Assembly: GCF_046592965.1 (NCBI RefSeq)
Contig: NZ_JBISBV010000001.1
Location: 434,001-498,000 of the forward strand
Length of the DNA: 64,000 nucleotides
Direction of reading: 5' to 3'
From: Marivita sp046592965
GTDB taxonomy: Bacteria; Pseudomonadota; Alphaproteobacteria; Rhodobacterales; Rhodobacteraceae
Positions 42,488 to 50,920 of the stretch are shown here, one piece after another. How positions within the stretch are numbered: the first letter of the stretch is position 1; each line of letters starts with the position of its first letter. The notes under the pieces are model-generated. The model ran no database searches, was not told the origin of the DNA, and worked only from the letters and a program-made list of their open reading frames with translations. Position numbers and translations under genes: made by a program.

Positions 42488-42985
42488 ATGTATCTTAATA
42501 AAACGTTAAGCGGCCTTATGCTTGGGGCTGCGCTGTTTCTTACGGCTTGCGCGGAACAGGCGCACCGTGTGCCGGCAGCTTATATTCCAAGTATCATCTA
42601 TCGCGGAGCGACCTGCCAGGAGCTCTATCAAGAACGCGTCAAACTGGCGGGTTATGTGCGCCATATTACCGCCGAGCAGCGCAACGCGGCGCAGGGCGAC
42701 GTGGTGTTCTTTACCGCCGGCGCGCTGATCTTCTGGCCGGCTCTGCTTGCCCTGCCGATCAGCGTCGACCAGTCGGCCCAACTATCGGTGGCGCGGGGGC
42801 ACTATGATTCCCTGTCCAAGGCGATGGTCGAACAGGGGTGCATAGTGGGTGCGGGCGGCCATCGCGCGGCACCGCAGGTCGTTCGGGTTCCTTCTAGCAA
42901 AGTGTCGGTTGGCACTTATCAGCAGCATCCTGATGCGATGTTGCCGAACTGGAAACGGTATCCGGGTCAGTTCCCGCCAATGTAG
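42488..42985 (+). CDS. Putative lipoprotein of unknown function
   Basis: A 165-residue exported protein. Residues 1-20 form a signal peptide with a lipobox (LTAC), giving lipidated C21. The mature part has a hydrophobic stretch near residues 72-91 (FFTAGALIFWPALLALPI), two further cysteines and a Pro-rich C-terminus. I recognise no domain. The next residue after C21 is Ala, compatible with outer-membrane sorting. A CtrA-like motif overlaps its first codons. It is likely a single-gene unit ending at the hairpin 42990-43010. Confidence 0.7.
   Translation: MYLNKTLSGLMLGAALFLTACAEQAHRVPAAYIPSIIYRGATCQELYQERVKLAGYVRHITAEQRNAAQGDVVFFTAGALIFWPALLALPISVDQSAQLSVARGHYDSLSKAMVEQGCIVGAGGHRAAPQVVRVPSSKVSVGTYQQHPDAMLPNWKRYPGQFPPM
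42495..42509 (+). promoter_or_regulatory. CtrA-like motif TTAA-N7-TTAA
   Basis: TTAA (42495-42498), seven bases, TTAA (42506-42509): an exact match to the full CtrA binding consensus of alphaproteobacteria. It lies inside codons 3-8 of the lipoprotein gene, downstream of the possible promoter, where binding would repress. It may also be a chance product of the codons used. Confidence 0.3.
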
Positions 42986-42989
42986 GGGT

Positions 42990-43010
42990 TTGCGGCCAAT
43001 TAGGCCGCAA
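42990..43010 (+). terminator. Probable terminator after the lipoprotein gene
   Basis: TTGCGGCC (42990-42997) and GGCCGCAA (43003-43010) form a perfect 8-bp stem with loop AATTA, five bases after the stop codon. The following T run is weak and delayed (CTTTTG at 43016). Confidence 0.5.
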
Positions 43011-43051
43011 CGCCGCTTTTGCGTGCCGCGCCGCCGAGATAAGCTACGCGC

Positions 43052-43843
43052 ATGGATTCGCATCTGGATTGGCACGCGGCACGGGCTGCATTGGAATGGC
43101 AGGTTGACCTTGGCGTGACCGAGGCGATCTCGGAAGCGCCGGTCAACCGCTTCGAGCAGGTCGCCCCGCCTCCCAAGGCTGGCGTGGCCTCAACCGCGCA
43201 AGCGCCGGTGTCACCTGTGCAACCCGTCGCCGCGCCCGATCCGGTTGCCGATGCCGAAACGGCGGCACGCGGGGCGGGCGATCTTGCCTCTTTGAAGGCA
43301 GCGATGCAGGCTTATACCCATTGCGATCTGCGCAAGGGCGCCCGCAATCTGGTGTTCAGCGATGGGATCGCCGGCGCGCGCGTGATGATTGTCGGGGAAT
43401 CGCCGGGTCGCGAGGAAGACCGCGTTGGGAAACCGTTTGTCGGCCGTGCGGGACAGTTGCTTGACAAGATGCTGGCGGCGATCGACCTGGGCCGTGATCG
43501 CGAGGACGGGCGCGGCGTTTACATCACCAACGTTCTGCCGTGGCGGCCGCCACAGAATCGCGATCCGAAACCTGATGAGATGGCGATGATGCTGCCGTTC
43601 CTGAAGCGGCATATCGAATTGGCCAACCCCGAGTTTCTGGTCGTCATGGGCAACAGTTCATGTCAGGCCCTGCTTGGCAAACGTGGTATCACGCGGCTGC
43701 GTGGTGAATGGGCTGAGGCGCTGGGCCGTCCCGCTTTGCCGATGCTTCATCCCGCGTATCTGTTGCGCAACCCCGCCGCCAAACGTGAGACTTGGGCCGA
43801 TCTGCTGGATCTGCAAGCCCGCCTCGCACAATCGAAAGCCTGA
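43052..43843 (+). CDS. Uracil-DNA glycosylase, family 4-like
   Basis: Removes uracil from DNA. The 263-residue protein has a Pro/Ala-rich N-terminal extension (about residues 30-75), then the superfamily motifs: GESPGREED-x-x-GKPFVGRAGQLLD (motif A, about 112-133), TNVLPWRPPQNR, and HPAYLLRN (motif B). Of the four cysteines that bind an iron-sulfur cluster in family 4 enzymes, only the one in THCDLR appears at its place; the AxxC position reads MMLP. The cluster is therefore probably missing. moaB begins three bases after the stop. Confidence 0.86.
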   Translation: MDSHLDWHAARAALEWQVDLGVTEAISEAPVNRFEQVAPPPKAGVASTAQAPVSPVQPVAAPDPVADAETAARGAGDLASLKAAMQAYTHCDLRKGARNLVFSDGIAGARVMIVGESPGREEDRVGKPFVGRAGQLLDKMLAAIDLGRDREDGRGVYITNVLPWRPPQNRDPKPDEMAMMLPFLKRHIELANPEFLVVMGNSSCQALLGKRGITRLRGEWAEALGRPALPMLHPAYLLRNPAAKRETWADLLDLQARLAQSKA

Positions 43844-43846
43844 CCC

Positions 43847-44389
43847 ATGAGCCGGATCGACGACACCAAGTACTTTGTGCCCATCCGCATTGCGGTTCTG
43901 ACCGTGAGTGACAGCCGCGCGCTTGATGAGGATCGCTCGGGCGACACGCTTGTTGGGCGGATCAAGGACGCTGGGCATATTTTGGCCGATCGCAAGATCA
44001 TCCAGGATGAACGTGATCTGATCGCCGCGCAGTTGCGCAATTGGTGTGACGGTTCGGATGTGGATGTCGTGATCTCCACCGGCGGCACCGGCCTTACCGG
44101 GCGCGATGTGACGGTCGAGGCGCACCGCGATGTCTACGAGAAAGAAATTGATGCGTTCAGCACTGTGTTTACGATGGTGTCGTTTCAGAAGATCGGCACC
44201 AGTGCTGTGCAAAGCCGCGCCACCGGCGGCGTGCGCAACGGCACATACCTGTTTGCCTTGCCCGGAAGCCCCGGAGCCTGCAAGGATGCATGGGACGAGA
44301 TTTTGCGCCTTCAGCTCGATTATCGGCACCGTCCTTGTAACTTTGTCGAGATATTGCCGAGATTGGATGAACATTTGCGACGGAAATAA
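43847..44389 (+). CDS. moaB: Molybdenum cofactor biosynthesis protein B
   Basis: MoaB/MogA-fold protein that adenylylates molybdopterin or assists molybdenum insertion. The 180-residue protein has the TVSDSR segment, STGGTGLTGRDVT (about residues 77-89) and LPGSPGACKDAW. It is encoded three bases after the uracil-DNA glycosylase gene, so they share a transcript. No other Mo-cofactor gene is in the window. Confidence 0.93.
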   Translation: MSRIDDTKYFVPIRIAVLTVSDSRALDEDRSGDTLVGRIKDAGHILADRKIIQDERDLIAAQLRNWCDGSDVDVVISTGGTGLTGRDVTVEAHRDVYEKEIDAFSTVFTMVSFQKIGTSAVQSRATGGVRNGTYLFALPGSPGACKDAWDEILRLQLDYRHRPCNFVEILPRLDEHLRRK

Positions 44390-44480
44390 CGCTATCCTGC
44401 GTGTTACGAAGGACGTGTTATTGGAAAACATGCAGATCTCGCTATCTGTAAAGCAGACCTGTTGCTGAGGATTGTCGCCA

Positions 44481-45941
44481 ATGCGCTTTTTGCGCCGTAG
44501 CCTTACGGGGCTGTTTTTGTTGTCTTTGACGCTGGGCTTGCTGGCCTTCGCCGCCGTTCAGGTGCGCGATGCCGTGCAGGATCGCATGAACCGGGAACCG
44601 AGGAGCTTCGAGGCGCGCGAACGGGTGTTCGCGGTCAATGTCGTGCCGGTCGCTTTCGGGACTGTTACACCGGAGTTGACGGCGTTCGGCCAGGTCGAAA
44701 GCGCGAGAACGCTGGAGATCCGGGCTGCCGCAGGCGGACGTGTGATGGACATCGCCCCGGAATTTGTCGAAGGCGGCACCGTGACCGAGGGTCAGGTGAT
44801 GTTGCGGATCGACCCGACGGATGCGGAGTCGGTGCTACAGCGGCTCCAGAGCGAGATTGTAGACTCCAGGGCAGAGCAGCGCGAGGCCGAGCGCGGGTTG
44901 GTGCTGGCGCAGGACGAGCAAGCCGCGGCCGAAGATCAGGCGGCTCTGCGTGAACGTGCTTTCCAGCGGCAACGCGATTTGCAGGATCGCGGAGTCGGCA
45001 CGGCAGCGGCGGTCGAAGTTGCCGAACTCGCCGCCGCGCAGGCGCGCCAGTCTGTTCTGGCGCGGCGTCAGGCCGTGGCACAGGCCGAAGCACGCATAGA
45101 TCAGGCCACGACACGCCTGTCGCGCGCGGTGATTGCCGAGGCCGAGGCGCAGCGCCGGTTGGATGACACGCTGATCACCGCAGGGTTTACTGGCACGCTG
45201 GCTGAGGTTTCGGTCGTTCAGGGACGGCTTGTCTCGTCCAATGAAAAGCTGGCCCGTTTGATAGACGCCGATGCGCTTGAAGTTGCGTTTCGGGTCTCCA
45301 CGCAACAGTTTGCCCGATTGCTTGACGACGACGGCGATTTGTCAAACGCCGATGTGACGGTCGTGCTTGACGTGTTTGGAACCAATCTGACGGCGCAAGG
45401 CCGACTCAGCCGCGCCGGGGCGACCGTGGGCGAGGGACAGACCGGGCGGCTCTTGTTTGCCACGCTCGACAGCGCGAGAGGGTTTCGCCCCGGTGACTTT
45501 GTCACGGTCATGACCGACGAACCGCCCTTGGACCGCGTCGCAAAAATCCCTGCGTCTGCGCTGGACGCTGCCAATGAGGTGCTTGTTCTTACCGAGGACG
45601 ACCGGCTTGAGGAAGTTCCGGTTTCGCTCGTACGCAGGCAAGGAAACGATGTTCTGATTCGCGCCGACGAAATCGAAGGACGCGAAGTCGTTGCCGAACG
45701 GACACCGCTTCTGGGTGCCGGTATCAAGGTGAAACCGGTCCGACCCGATGAGCGGTCGAATGTGTCAGAGGCTCCCGAGATGGTCGAACTGACCGACGAG
45801 CGCCGTGCAAGACTGACGGCATTCGTGGAGGCCAACACCCGGATGCCCGAAGAAGCGCGACAGCGTATTCTGAACCAGCTTTCCCAAGGTACGGTGCCCG
45901 CCGGAGTGGTCGCACGTCTTGAATCCCGGATGGGGGGCTAA
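44481..45941 (+). CDS. RND efflux pump periplasmic adaptor (membrane fusion protein)
   Basis: A 486-residue inner-membrane-anchored adaptor: an N-terminal membrane segment (about residues 8-30), a lipoyl/barrel-sandwich half (LEIRAAAGGRVMDIA), a long Ala/Gln/Glu/Arg-rich coiled coil (about 125-225), the second lipoyl half and beta-barrel, and a helical C-terminal tail of about 60 residues rich in Glu and Arg. Start ATG 44481 follows GAGGAT. The permease gene starts three bases after the stop. No outer-membrane channel gene is next to them. Confidence 0.9.
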   Translation: MRFLRRSLTGLFLLSLTLGLLAFAAVQVRDAVQDRMNREPRSFEARERVFAVNVVPVAFGTVTPELTAFGQVESARTLEIRAAAGGRVMDIAPEFVEGGTVTEGQVMLRIDPTDAESVLQRLQSEIVDSRAEQREAERGLVLAQDEQAAAEDQAALRERAFQRQRDLQDRGVGTAAAVEVAELAAAQARQSVLARRQAVAQAEARIDQATTRLSRAVIAEAEAQRRLDDTLITAGFTGTLAEVSVVQGRLVSSNEKLARLIDADALEVAFRVSTQQFARLLDDDGDLSNADVTVVLDVFGTNLTAQGRLSRAGATVGEGQTGRLLFATLDSARGFRPGDFVTVMTDEPPLDRVAKIPASALDAANEVLVLTEDDRLEEVPVSLVRRQGNDVLIRADEIEGREVVAERTPLLGAGIKVKPVRPDERSNVSEAPEMVELTDERRARLTAFVEANTRMPEEARQRILNQLSQGTVPAGVVARLESRMGG

Positions 45942-45944
45942 ACC

Positions 45945-48900
45945 GTGGTACGCGCCCTACCTGGCAAGGCCGGTGGTCTGCTGAGTTATTTCGTACGGCA
46001 CAGGACAATCGCGAACCTGCTGTTGATCCTCATGATCGTGGCGGGGTTGATGGCGTTTCCAAACATGCGGGCGCAGTTCTTTCCCGATGTGGTTGTCGAT
46101 GATGTCGACATCTCGGTCAGTTGGGACGGTGCGGGCGCCGAAGACGTGGATCGCGGCATCGTGCAGATCCTCGAACCTGCCGTGCTGTCGGTCGAAGGGG
46201 TTGAAAGCTCTCAGGCGACGTCGCGCGAAGGGCGTGCGAGCATCCGGTTGGAGTTTGAACCCGGTTGGGACATGTCGCGTGCGGCCGATGACGTGCAGAC
46301 CGCAGTCGATGCCGTGTCGACGCTGCCCGAGGATGCGGACGATCCGGTGATCCGTCGCGGCGCGTGGCGTGATCGGGTGACGGACCTTGTCATCACCGGT
46401 CCGGTGGCGGTCGATCAGTTGGCGCGCTTTGCCGATGAACTGAGCGTCCGGCTGTTTGCCGAAGGTGTGACGCGCACCACGATCCGGGGACTGGCTGCGC
46501 TGCGCACCGTGGTCGAGGTGCCATCGGCCAACCTTGTCGCCTTCGACATCTCCATGCAGGAGATCGCGACCGCCATCGCGCAGGAGGTCGATGCCAACCC
46601 TGCGGGCGATGTCGGGAGCGCCAACACTCGGGTGCGCACCGGTGTCGAAAAGCGCAGCGCAGAGCAGATTTCCGACATCGTGCTGCGCTCGAACGATGAC
46701 GGATCGAACCTGACCGTCGGTGATGTGGCCATGATCTCGGTTCAGGGGGTCGATCGCGAGCGCGGCTATTTCGTTGGCGAGAACCCGGCGATTTCCGTGC
46801 GTGTGGATCGCAGCGATCAGGGTGATGCAATCGCCATTCAACGCACCGTCGAAGACGTCGCGGCAGAGTTCGAGGCATCGCTGCCGGACGGTGTGAAGAT
46901 TGATCTGATCCGAACGCGGGCCGAAGCGATTTCGGGACGTCTGGACATATTGCTGGATAACGGGCTGACGGGGCTGGCGCTGGTGCTGCTGCTCTTGTTC
47001 CTGTTCCTCAATGTGCGCACCGCATTCTGGGTGGCGGCGGGCATCCCGGCTGCCATGTTTGCGGCAATTGCGCTCATGTGGGCGGCGGGAATCACGATCA
47101 ACATGATTTCCCTGTTCGCGTTGATCATCACGTTGGGGATCGTCGTAGACGATGCCATTGTGGTGGGCGAACACGCCGATCATCTCGCCCGCAGCGGCCT
47201 GCCACCTGTCGAGGCGGCAGAGCGAGCGGCTCACCGGATGGCGCTGCCGGTGTTCGCGGCCACGCTGACCACGATCATCGCCTTTTTTGCCCTGGTGGCG
47301 GTCGGTGGGCGATTTGGAGATCTGATTGCCGACATTCCCTTTACTGTGATCGCCGTGCTGGCTGCCTCCCTGATCGAGTGCTTCCTGATCTTGCCGAACC
47401 ACATGGCGCATGCGCTGGCACATGGTGCGAAACAGCATTGGTACGATGTGCCGTCTCGCGTCGTGAACCGCGGGTTTCGATGGGTGCGGGAGCGACTGTT
47501 CCGCCCGCTGATGGGTTTGATCGTCAGGGCGCGATACGCCGTTCTGGCGGGGGCGGTGGTTCTGCTCGCGATGCAAGTGGCGATGGTCATTCGCGGCGAC
47601 GTGCAGTGGCGGTTCTTCAATTCGCCCGAGCAAAGCTCGGTCACGGGCAACTTTGCCATGGCACCGGGCGCGACCCGCGAAGACACGATCGAGATGATGC
47701 GTATCTTCCAAAGGTCGGTCGAGGAATTTGGCCGCACGCTGGAAGAACGTCACGGCGTGAACCCTTTGGAATACGTGATCGCCGAAATCGGCGGTAACGC
47801 GGGCCGTGGCATTGCGGGGTCAGACACCAAGGACGCGGACCAGCTTGGCGGCATTTCCATCGAGTTGATCGACGCCGATGCCCGCCCCTTCACCAGCGGC
47901 GCGTTCGTCAGCGAATTGCAGGATGCCGTGCCGCGACATCCGCTTGTCGAGACCATCAGTTTCCGCAGCTGGGCCAGTGGCCCGGCGAGCGATGCGCTGG
48001 ACGTGCAGTTTTTCGGCGCCAGCGCCGAGACGCTGAAAGCTGCGTCCGAAGACCTCAAGGCAGCGCTGGCGCGCTATCCCGAAGTGTCGGCGGTCGAGGA
48101 CAATCTGGCTTATGACAAGGAGGAGCTTGTCCTCGAGCTGACTGCTCAGGGACAGGCTTTGGGCTTCACCATAGATGGGCTCGGCCGCGTGTTGCGTGCC
48201 CGGCTTGGCGGAATCGAAGCGGCAACCTATCCCGACGGCCCACGCAGCGCCGAAATTCGGGTTGAACTGCCAGTTGGCGAACTGACCGCAGATTTCCTTG
48301 AACGCACGCAGATGCGCACACCCGCCGGAGCCTATGTGCCACTGGCCGACATCGTGAGCGTCGAACGCCGCACCGGATTTTCAACTGTGCGGCGCGAAAA
48401 CGGCGTCAGGCTGATTTCGGTTACCGGCGACATTTCGGAAGACAACGCCGCGCGCGCCAATGACATCATGCTGGCGCTCGAAACCGAGATCCTGCCGACG
48501 ATCGCGAGCGAGCGTCAAGTGGAATACCGGCTTGCCGGGCTGAGCGAGCAGGAGGGCGAATTTCTCAACGACGCGCGCACGGGTTTGATCTTGGCGCTGG
48601 TCGCGATCTACATCGTCCTGTCGTGGGTGTTTGCCAGCTGGACACGGCCCTTGGTGGTGATGTCGGTGATCCCGTTCGGGCTGGTCGGCACCATCTACGG
48701 ACACGCGCATTGGGATGTGCCGCTTAGCATGTTCACTGTCGTGGGTCTTTTGGGCATGACCGGGATCATCATCAACGATTCAATCGTTCTGGTCACGACA
48801 ATCGACGAAAAGGCACAGGATCGTGGGCTTGTGCCGTCAATCATCGACGGTGCGGCAGACCGGCTGCGACCGGTGTTCCTGACCACGGCGACAACGGTTC

Positions 48901-49349
48901 TCGGGTTGGTTCCCCTGCTCTACGAGCAATCGAACCAGGCGCAATTTCTGAAACCCACGGTCATCACTCTGGTCTATGGTCTCGGTTTCGGGATGTTTCT
49001 GGTTCTGTTGATCGTGCCATCTTTGGTTGCGGTGCAGCATGACATGGCTCGGCTGACGCAATCGGCACGGCGCGGCCTGCGATTTCGACAGAAGGGATTG
49101 CGCAGCGCCTTGGTTGCTGCGTCGGTGCTGATCGTTGCATGGCTTGGCGCGACCCTGGGGGTGTTTGCGCTCACTGGCGCGTTGCCGTCGGCACTTCAGA
49201 AATTGCTGTCGCGCCTATCGTTCGCACCTGATGCCGGTCTGACGACAACGCTTGCGCTGTTCATCTTTGGTGCGGCAGTGATCTGCGTTGGCGTTTATCT
49301 GTTGGCGGCCATTGCTCTGGGGGTCACCCGCGCGCGTCGGACGGTGTAA
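45945..49349 (+). CDS. RND-family (AcrB/HAE1-type) efflux permease with C-terminal extension
   Basis: Proton-driven inner-membrane transporter, 1134 residues. Membrane segments flank two large periplasmic loops in the usual RND layout; TLGIVVDDAIVVGEH (about residues 397-411) contains the aspartates of the proton relay. After the normal last helix (ending near residue 1030) there are about 90 more residues with two further hydrophobic stretches (about 1055-1080 and 1103-1128), unlike AcrB of 1049 residues. GTG start at 45945, three bases after the adaptor gene. Substrate unknown; no regulator gene is adjacent. Confidence 0.9.
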   Translation: MVRALPGKAGGLLSYFVRHRTIANLLLILMIVAGLMAFPNMRAQFFPDVVVDDVDISVSWDGAGAEDVDRGIVQILEPAVLSVEGVESSQATSREGRASIRLEFEPGWDMSRAADDVQTAVDAVSTLPEDADDPVIRRGAWRDRVTDLVITGPVAVDQLARFADELSVRLFAEGVTRTTIRGLAALRTVVEVPSANLVAFDISMQEIATAIAQEVDANPAGDVGSANTRVRTGVEKRSAEQISDIVLRSNDDGSNLTVGDVAMISVQGVDRERGYFVGENPAISVRVDRSDQGDAIAIQRTVEDVAAEFEASLPDGVKIDLIRTRAEAISGRLDILLDNGLTGLALVLLLLFLFLNVRTAFWVAAGIPAAMFAAIALMWAAGITINMISLFALIITLGIVVDDAIVVGEHADHLARSGLPPVEAAERAAHRMALPVFAATLTTIIAFFALVAVGGRFGDLIADIPFTVIAVLAASLIECFLILPNHMAHALAHGAKQHWYDVPSRVVNRGFRWVRERLFRPLMGLIVRARYAVLAGAVVLLAMQVAMVIRGDVQWRFFNSPEQSSVTGNFAMAPGATREDTIEMMRIFQRSVEEFGRTLEERHGVNPLEYVIAEIGGNAGRGIAGSDTKDADQLGGISIELIDADARPFTSGAFVSELQDAVPRHPLVETISFRSWASGPASDALDVQFFGASAETLKAASEDLKAALARYPEVSAVEDNLAYDKEELVLELTAQGQALGFTIDGLGRVLRARLGGIEAATYPDGPRSAEIRVELPVGELTADFLERTQMRTPAGAYVPLADIVSVERRTGFSTVRRENGVRLISVTGDISEDNAARANDIMLALETEILPTIASERQVEYRLAGLSEQEGEFLNDARTGLILALVAIYIVLSWVFASWTRPLVVMSVIPFGLVGTIYGHAHWDVPLSMFTVVGLLGMTGIIINDSIVLVTTIDEKAQDRGLVPSIIDGAADRLRPVFLTTATTVLGLVPLLYEQSNQAQFLKPTVITLVYGLGFGMFLVLLIVPSLVAVQHDMARLTQSARRGLRFRQKGLRSALVAASVLIVAWLGATLGVFALTGALPSALQKLLSRLSFAPDAGLTTTLALFIFGAAVICVGVYLLAAIALGVTRARRTV

Positions 49350-49352
49350 ACA

Positions 49353-50168
49353 TCAGGGCGAACAGCCGTGAATGTCTACTGCGTGATTGCCCCCGATGAC
49401 GGTGAAGCGCAGCTTGGAGCGATCAAGCGCAAAGCTGCCGCCATCGACATGCATCATCCGGGTGCTGGCAAACAACGATCCACCATCGCGGTGGCTGTCA
49501 GGTTCGGCAACCCAGACACGCGGATTGTCGGTCTCGATCACCACATACTCGGCTCCGCCTGCACTTGGCATGTCGATCCTCGTGTGCAGGACCAGACCTC
49601 CGCCCTTGCCGGACTTCACCTTGCATGACACAGCGCGCACATGCGCGTCTTGCGCCGTAAACGGTGTATCTGTTAGGGCCGCGGCGATTGTCGGATCAGG
49701 GCGCGTCACAGCGCTGGGGAGGGTCGCGGTAAAGTTCAGGCGGGCGGGAATGCAGATATCCTTGCAAATCCCGATATGCACCTCGCCTGAAACCTCGATA
49801 TCTGCGGATATGTCCTTGGCGACCAGATGCAACGGGATCACCACTTCGCGCCGATATCCGACGGAGCGCATGCCCTGTTCAAAGAAGACATCCGGTGTCG
49901 GCCACTTGGGCGAGACCGCATCAATATTTTGCGAACCAGCCCAGTCGAATTGCGGCGGGATGCCGAAATCGCCCGGCGCGCGCCAATAGGTTTTCCAACC
50001 CGGTTCCAAAACGATATGCAGCGCGGCCATATGGGTGCCGTCGGCCATCCGCCATCCCGGACGCAACTCGACCTTGGACAGCCCGGTCGTATCACCGCCC
50101 GCAAACGCAGGCATGCCGCACAGGATCAGCGCGACAAGTGCCGCAAGGTAGGTTCGCATGAGTGTCAT
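49353..50168 (-). CDS. Stand-alone DsbD/ScsB N-terminal-like periplasmic protein
   Basis: A 271-residue secreted protein. A signal peptide (residues 1 to about 23) is followed by an immunoglobulin-like domain similar to the alpha domain of DsbD/ScsB, with the cysteine pair of GICKDICIPA (about residues 133-142) that in ScsB-type proteins is redox active. The membrane electron-transfer part and the thioredoxin-like tail of DsbD are absent. It could accept electrons from a separate CcdA-like protein. Either Met 1 (50168) or Met 4 (50159) may start translation. Divergent from yqgE. Confidence 0.75.
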   Translation of the reverse strand: MTLMRTYLAALVALILCGMPAFAGGDTTGLSKVELRPGWRMADGTHMAALHIVLEPGWKTYWRAPGDFGIPPQFDWAGSQNIDAVSPKWPTPDVFFEQGMRSVGYRREVVIPLHLVAKDISADIEVSGEVHIGICKDICIPARLNFTATLPSAVTRPDPTIAAALTDTPFTAQDAHVRAVSCKVKSGKGGGLVLHTRIDMPSAGGAEYVVIETDNPRVWVAEPDSHRDGGSLFASTRMMHVDGGSFALDRSKLRFTVIGGNHAVDIHGCSP

Positions 50169-50301
50169 ACATCAGCAGATGGCCGCTTTGCTGCCGGAAG
50201 AAAAGTCACAAACCGGCGATCCAAAGCGATCTGACGTGATCTGTGCCCTTGCAACCGCGCGCCGACGCAGCCACGTTAGAGACGTGAATACGCGCCAGAC
50301 C

Positions 50302-50859
50302 ATGACCGACCTCACCGGACAATTGCTCATCGCAATGCCGGGGATGCCCGACCCTCGGTTCGAGCATAGCCTGATCTATCTTTGTGCCCATTCCGACGAG
50401 GGCGCCATGGGATTGATCGTGAACAAGCCGTCTGCGGATGTGACCTTTGGCAATCTGCTCGACCAGCTGTCGATCGACAGCCCGGAGGATGTCGCCGAGA
50501 CGCAGGTGCATTTTGGCGGACCGGTCGAGTTGGGCCGCGGATTTGTGCTTCACAGCACCGATTTCATGTCGGACCTGACGACGCTGGAGGTGGACGAGGA
50601 ATTCTCCATGACCGGAACGCTTGACGTCCTGGAGAACATCGCGGCCGGCACCGGGCCAGAGAAGCGTTTGATCTTGTTGGGGTATGCCGGATGGGGGCCA
50701 GGACAACTGGAAAGCGAAATTGCGTCAAACGGTTGGTTGATCTGCGACGCAACAAGCGATCTGGTATTTGCGACACCCGACAGCGACAAGTGGGAAGCCG
50801 CCCTGGCAACGCTTGGCATCACCCCGCTGGCCCTTTCGGCAGAAGGCGGGCGCGCCTGA
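50302..50859 (+). CDS. YqgE/AlgH family protein
   Basis: A 185-residue cytoplasmic protein of the YqgE/AlgH family (UPF0301), function not established. The family segments LIAMPGMPDPRFEHSLIYLC (about residues 8-27), GAMGLIVNKP, VHFGGPVE and the LGYAGWGPGQLE motif are all present. The ATG at 50302 gives the typical length; an open frame reaches back to 50158 and GTG 50284 is possible. Neither start has a good ribosome site. Confidence 0.9.
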   Translation: MTDLTGQLLIAMPGMPDPRFEHSLIYLCAHSDEGAMGLIVNKPSADVTFGNLLDQLSIDSPEDVAETQVHFGGPVELGRGFVLHSTDFMSDLTTLEVDEEFSMTGTLDVLENIAAGTGPEKRLILLGYAGWGPGQLESEIASNGWLICDATSDLVFATPDSDKWEAALATLGITPLALSAEGGRA

Positions 50860-50920
50860 ACCGGCGGTCTTCGAGGGGCGCTGCCCCTCACCCCGAGGTA
50901 TTTTACAACCAGAGAAGGCG

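Noticed and set aside
45957..47753. 598-codon minus-strand frame inside the RND permease gene
   Set aside because: Low-complexity, His/Arg/Gln-rich translation typical of an antisense shadow; the plus-strand frame is a clear RND permease.
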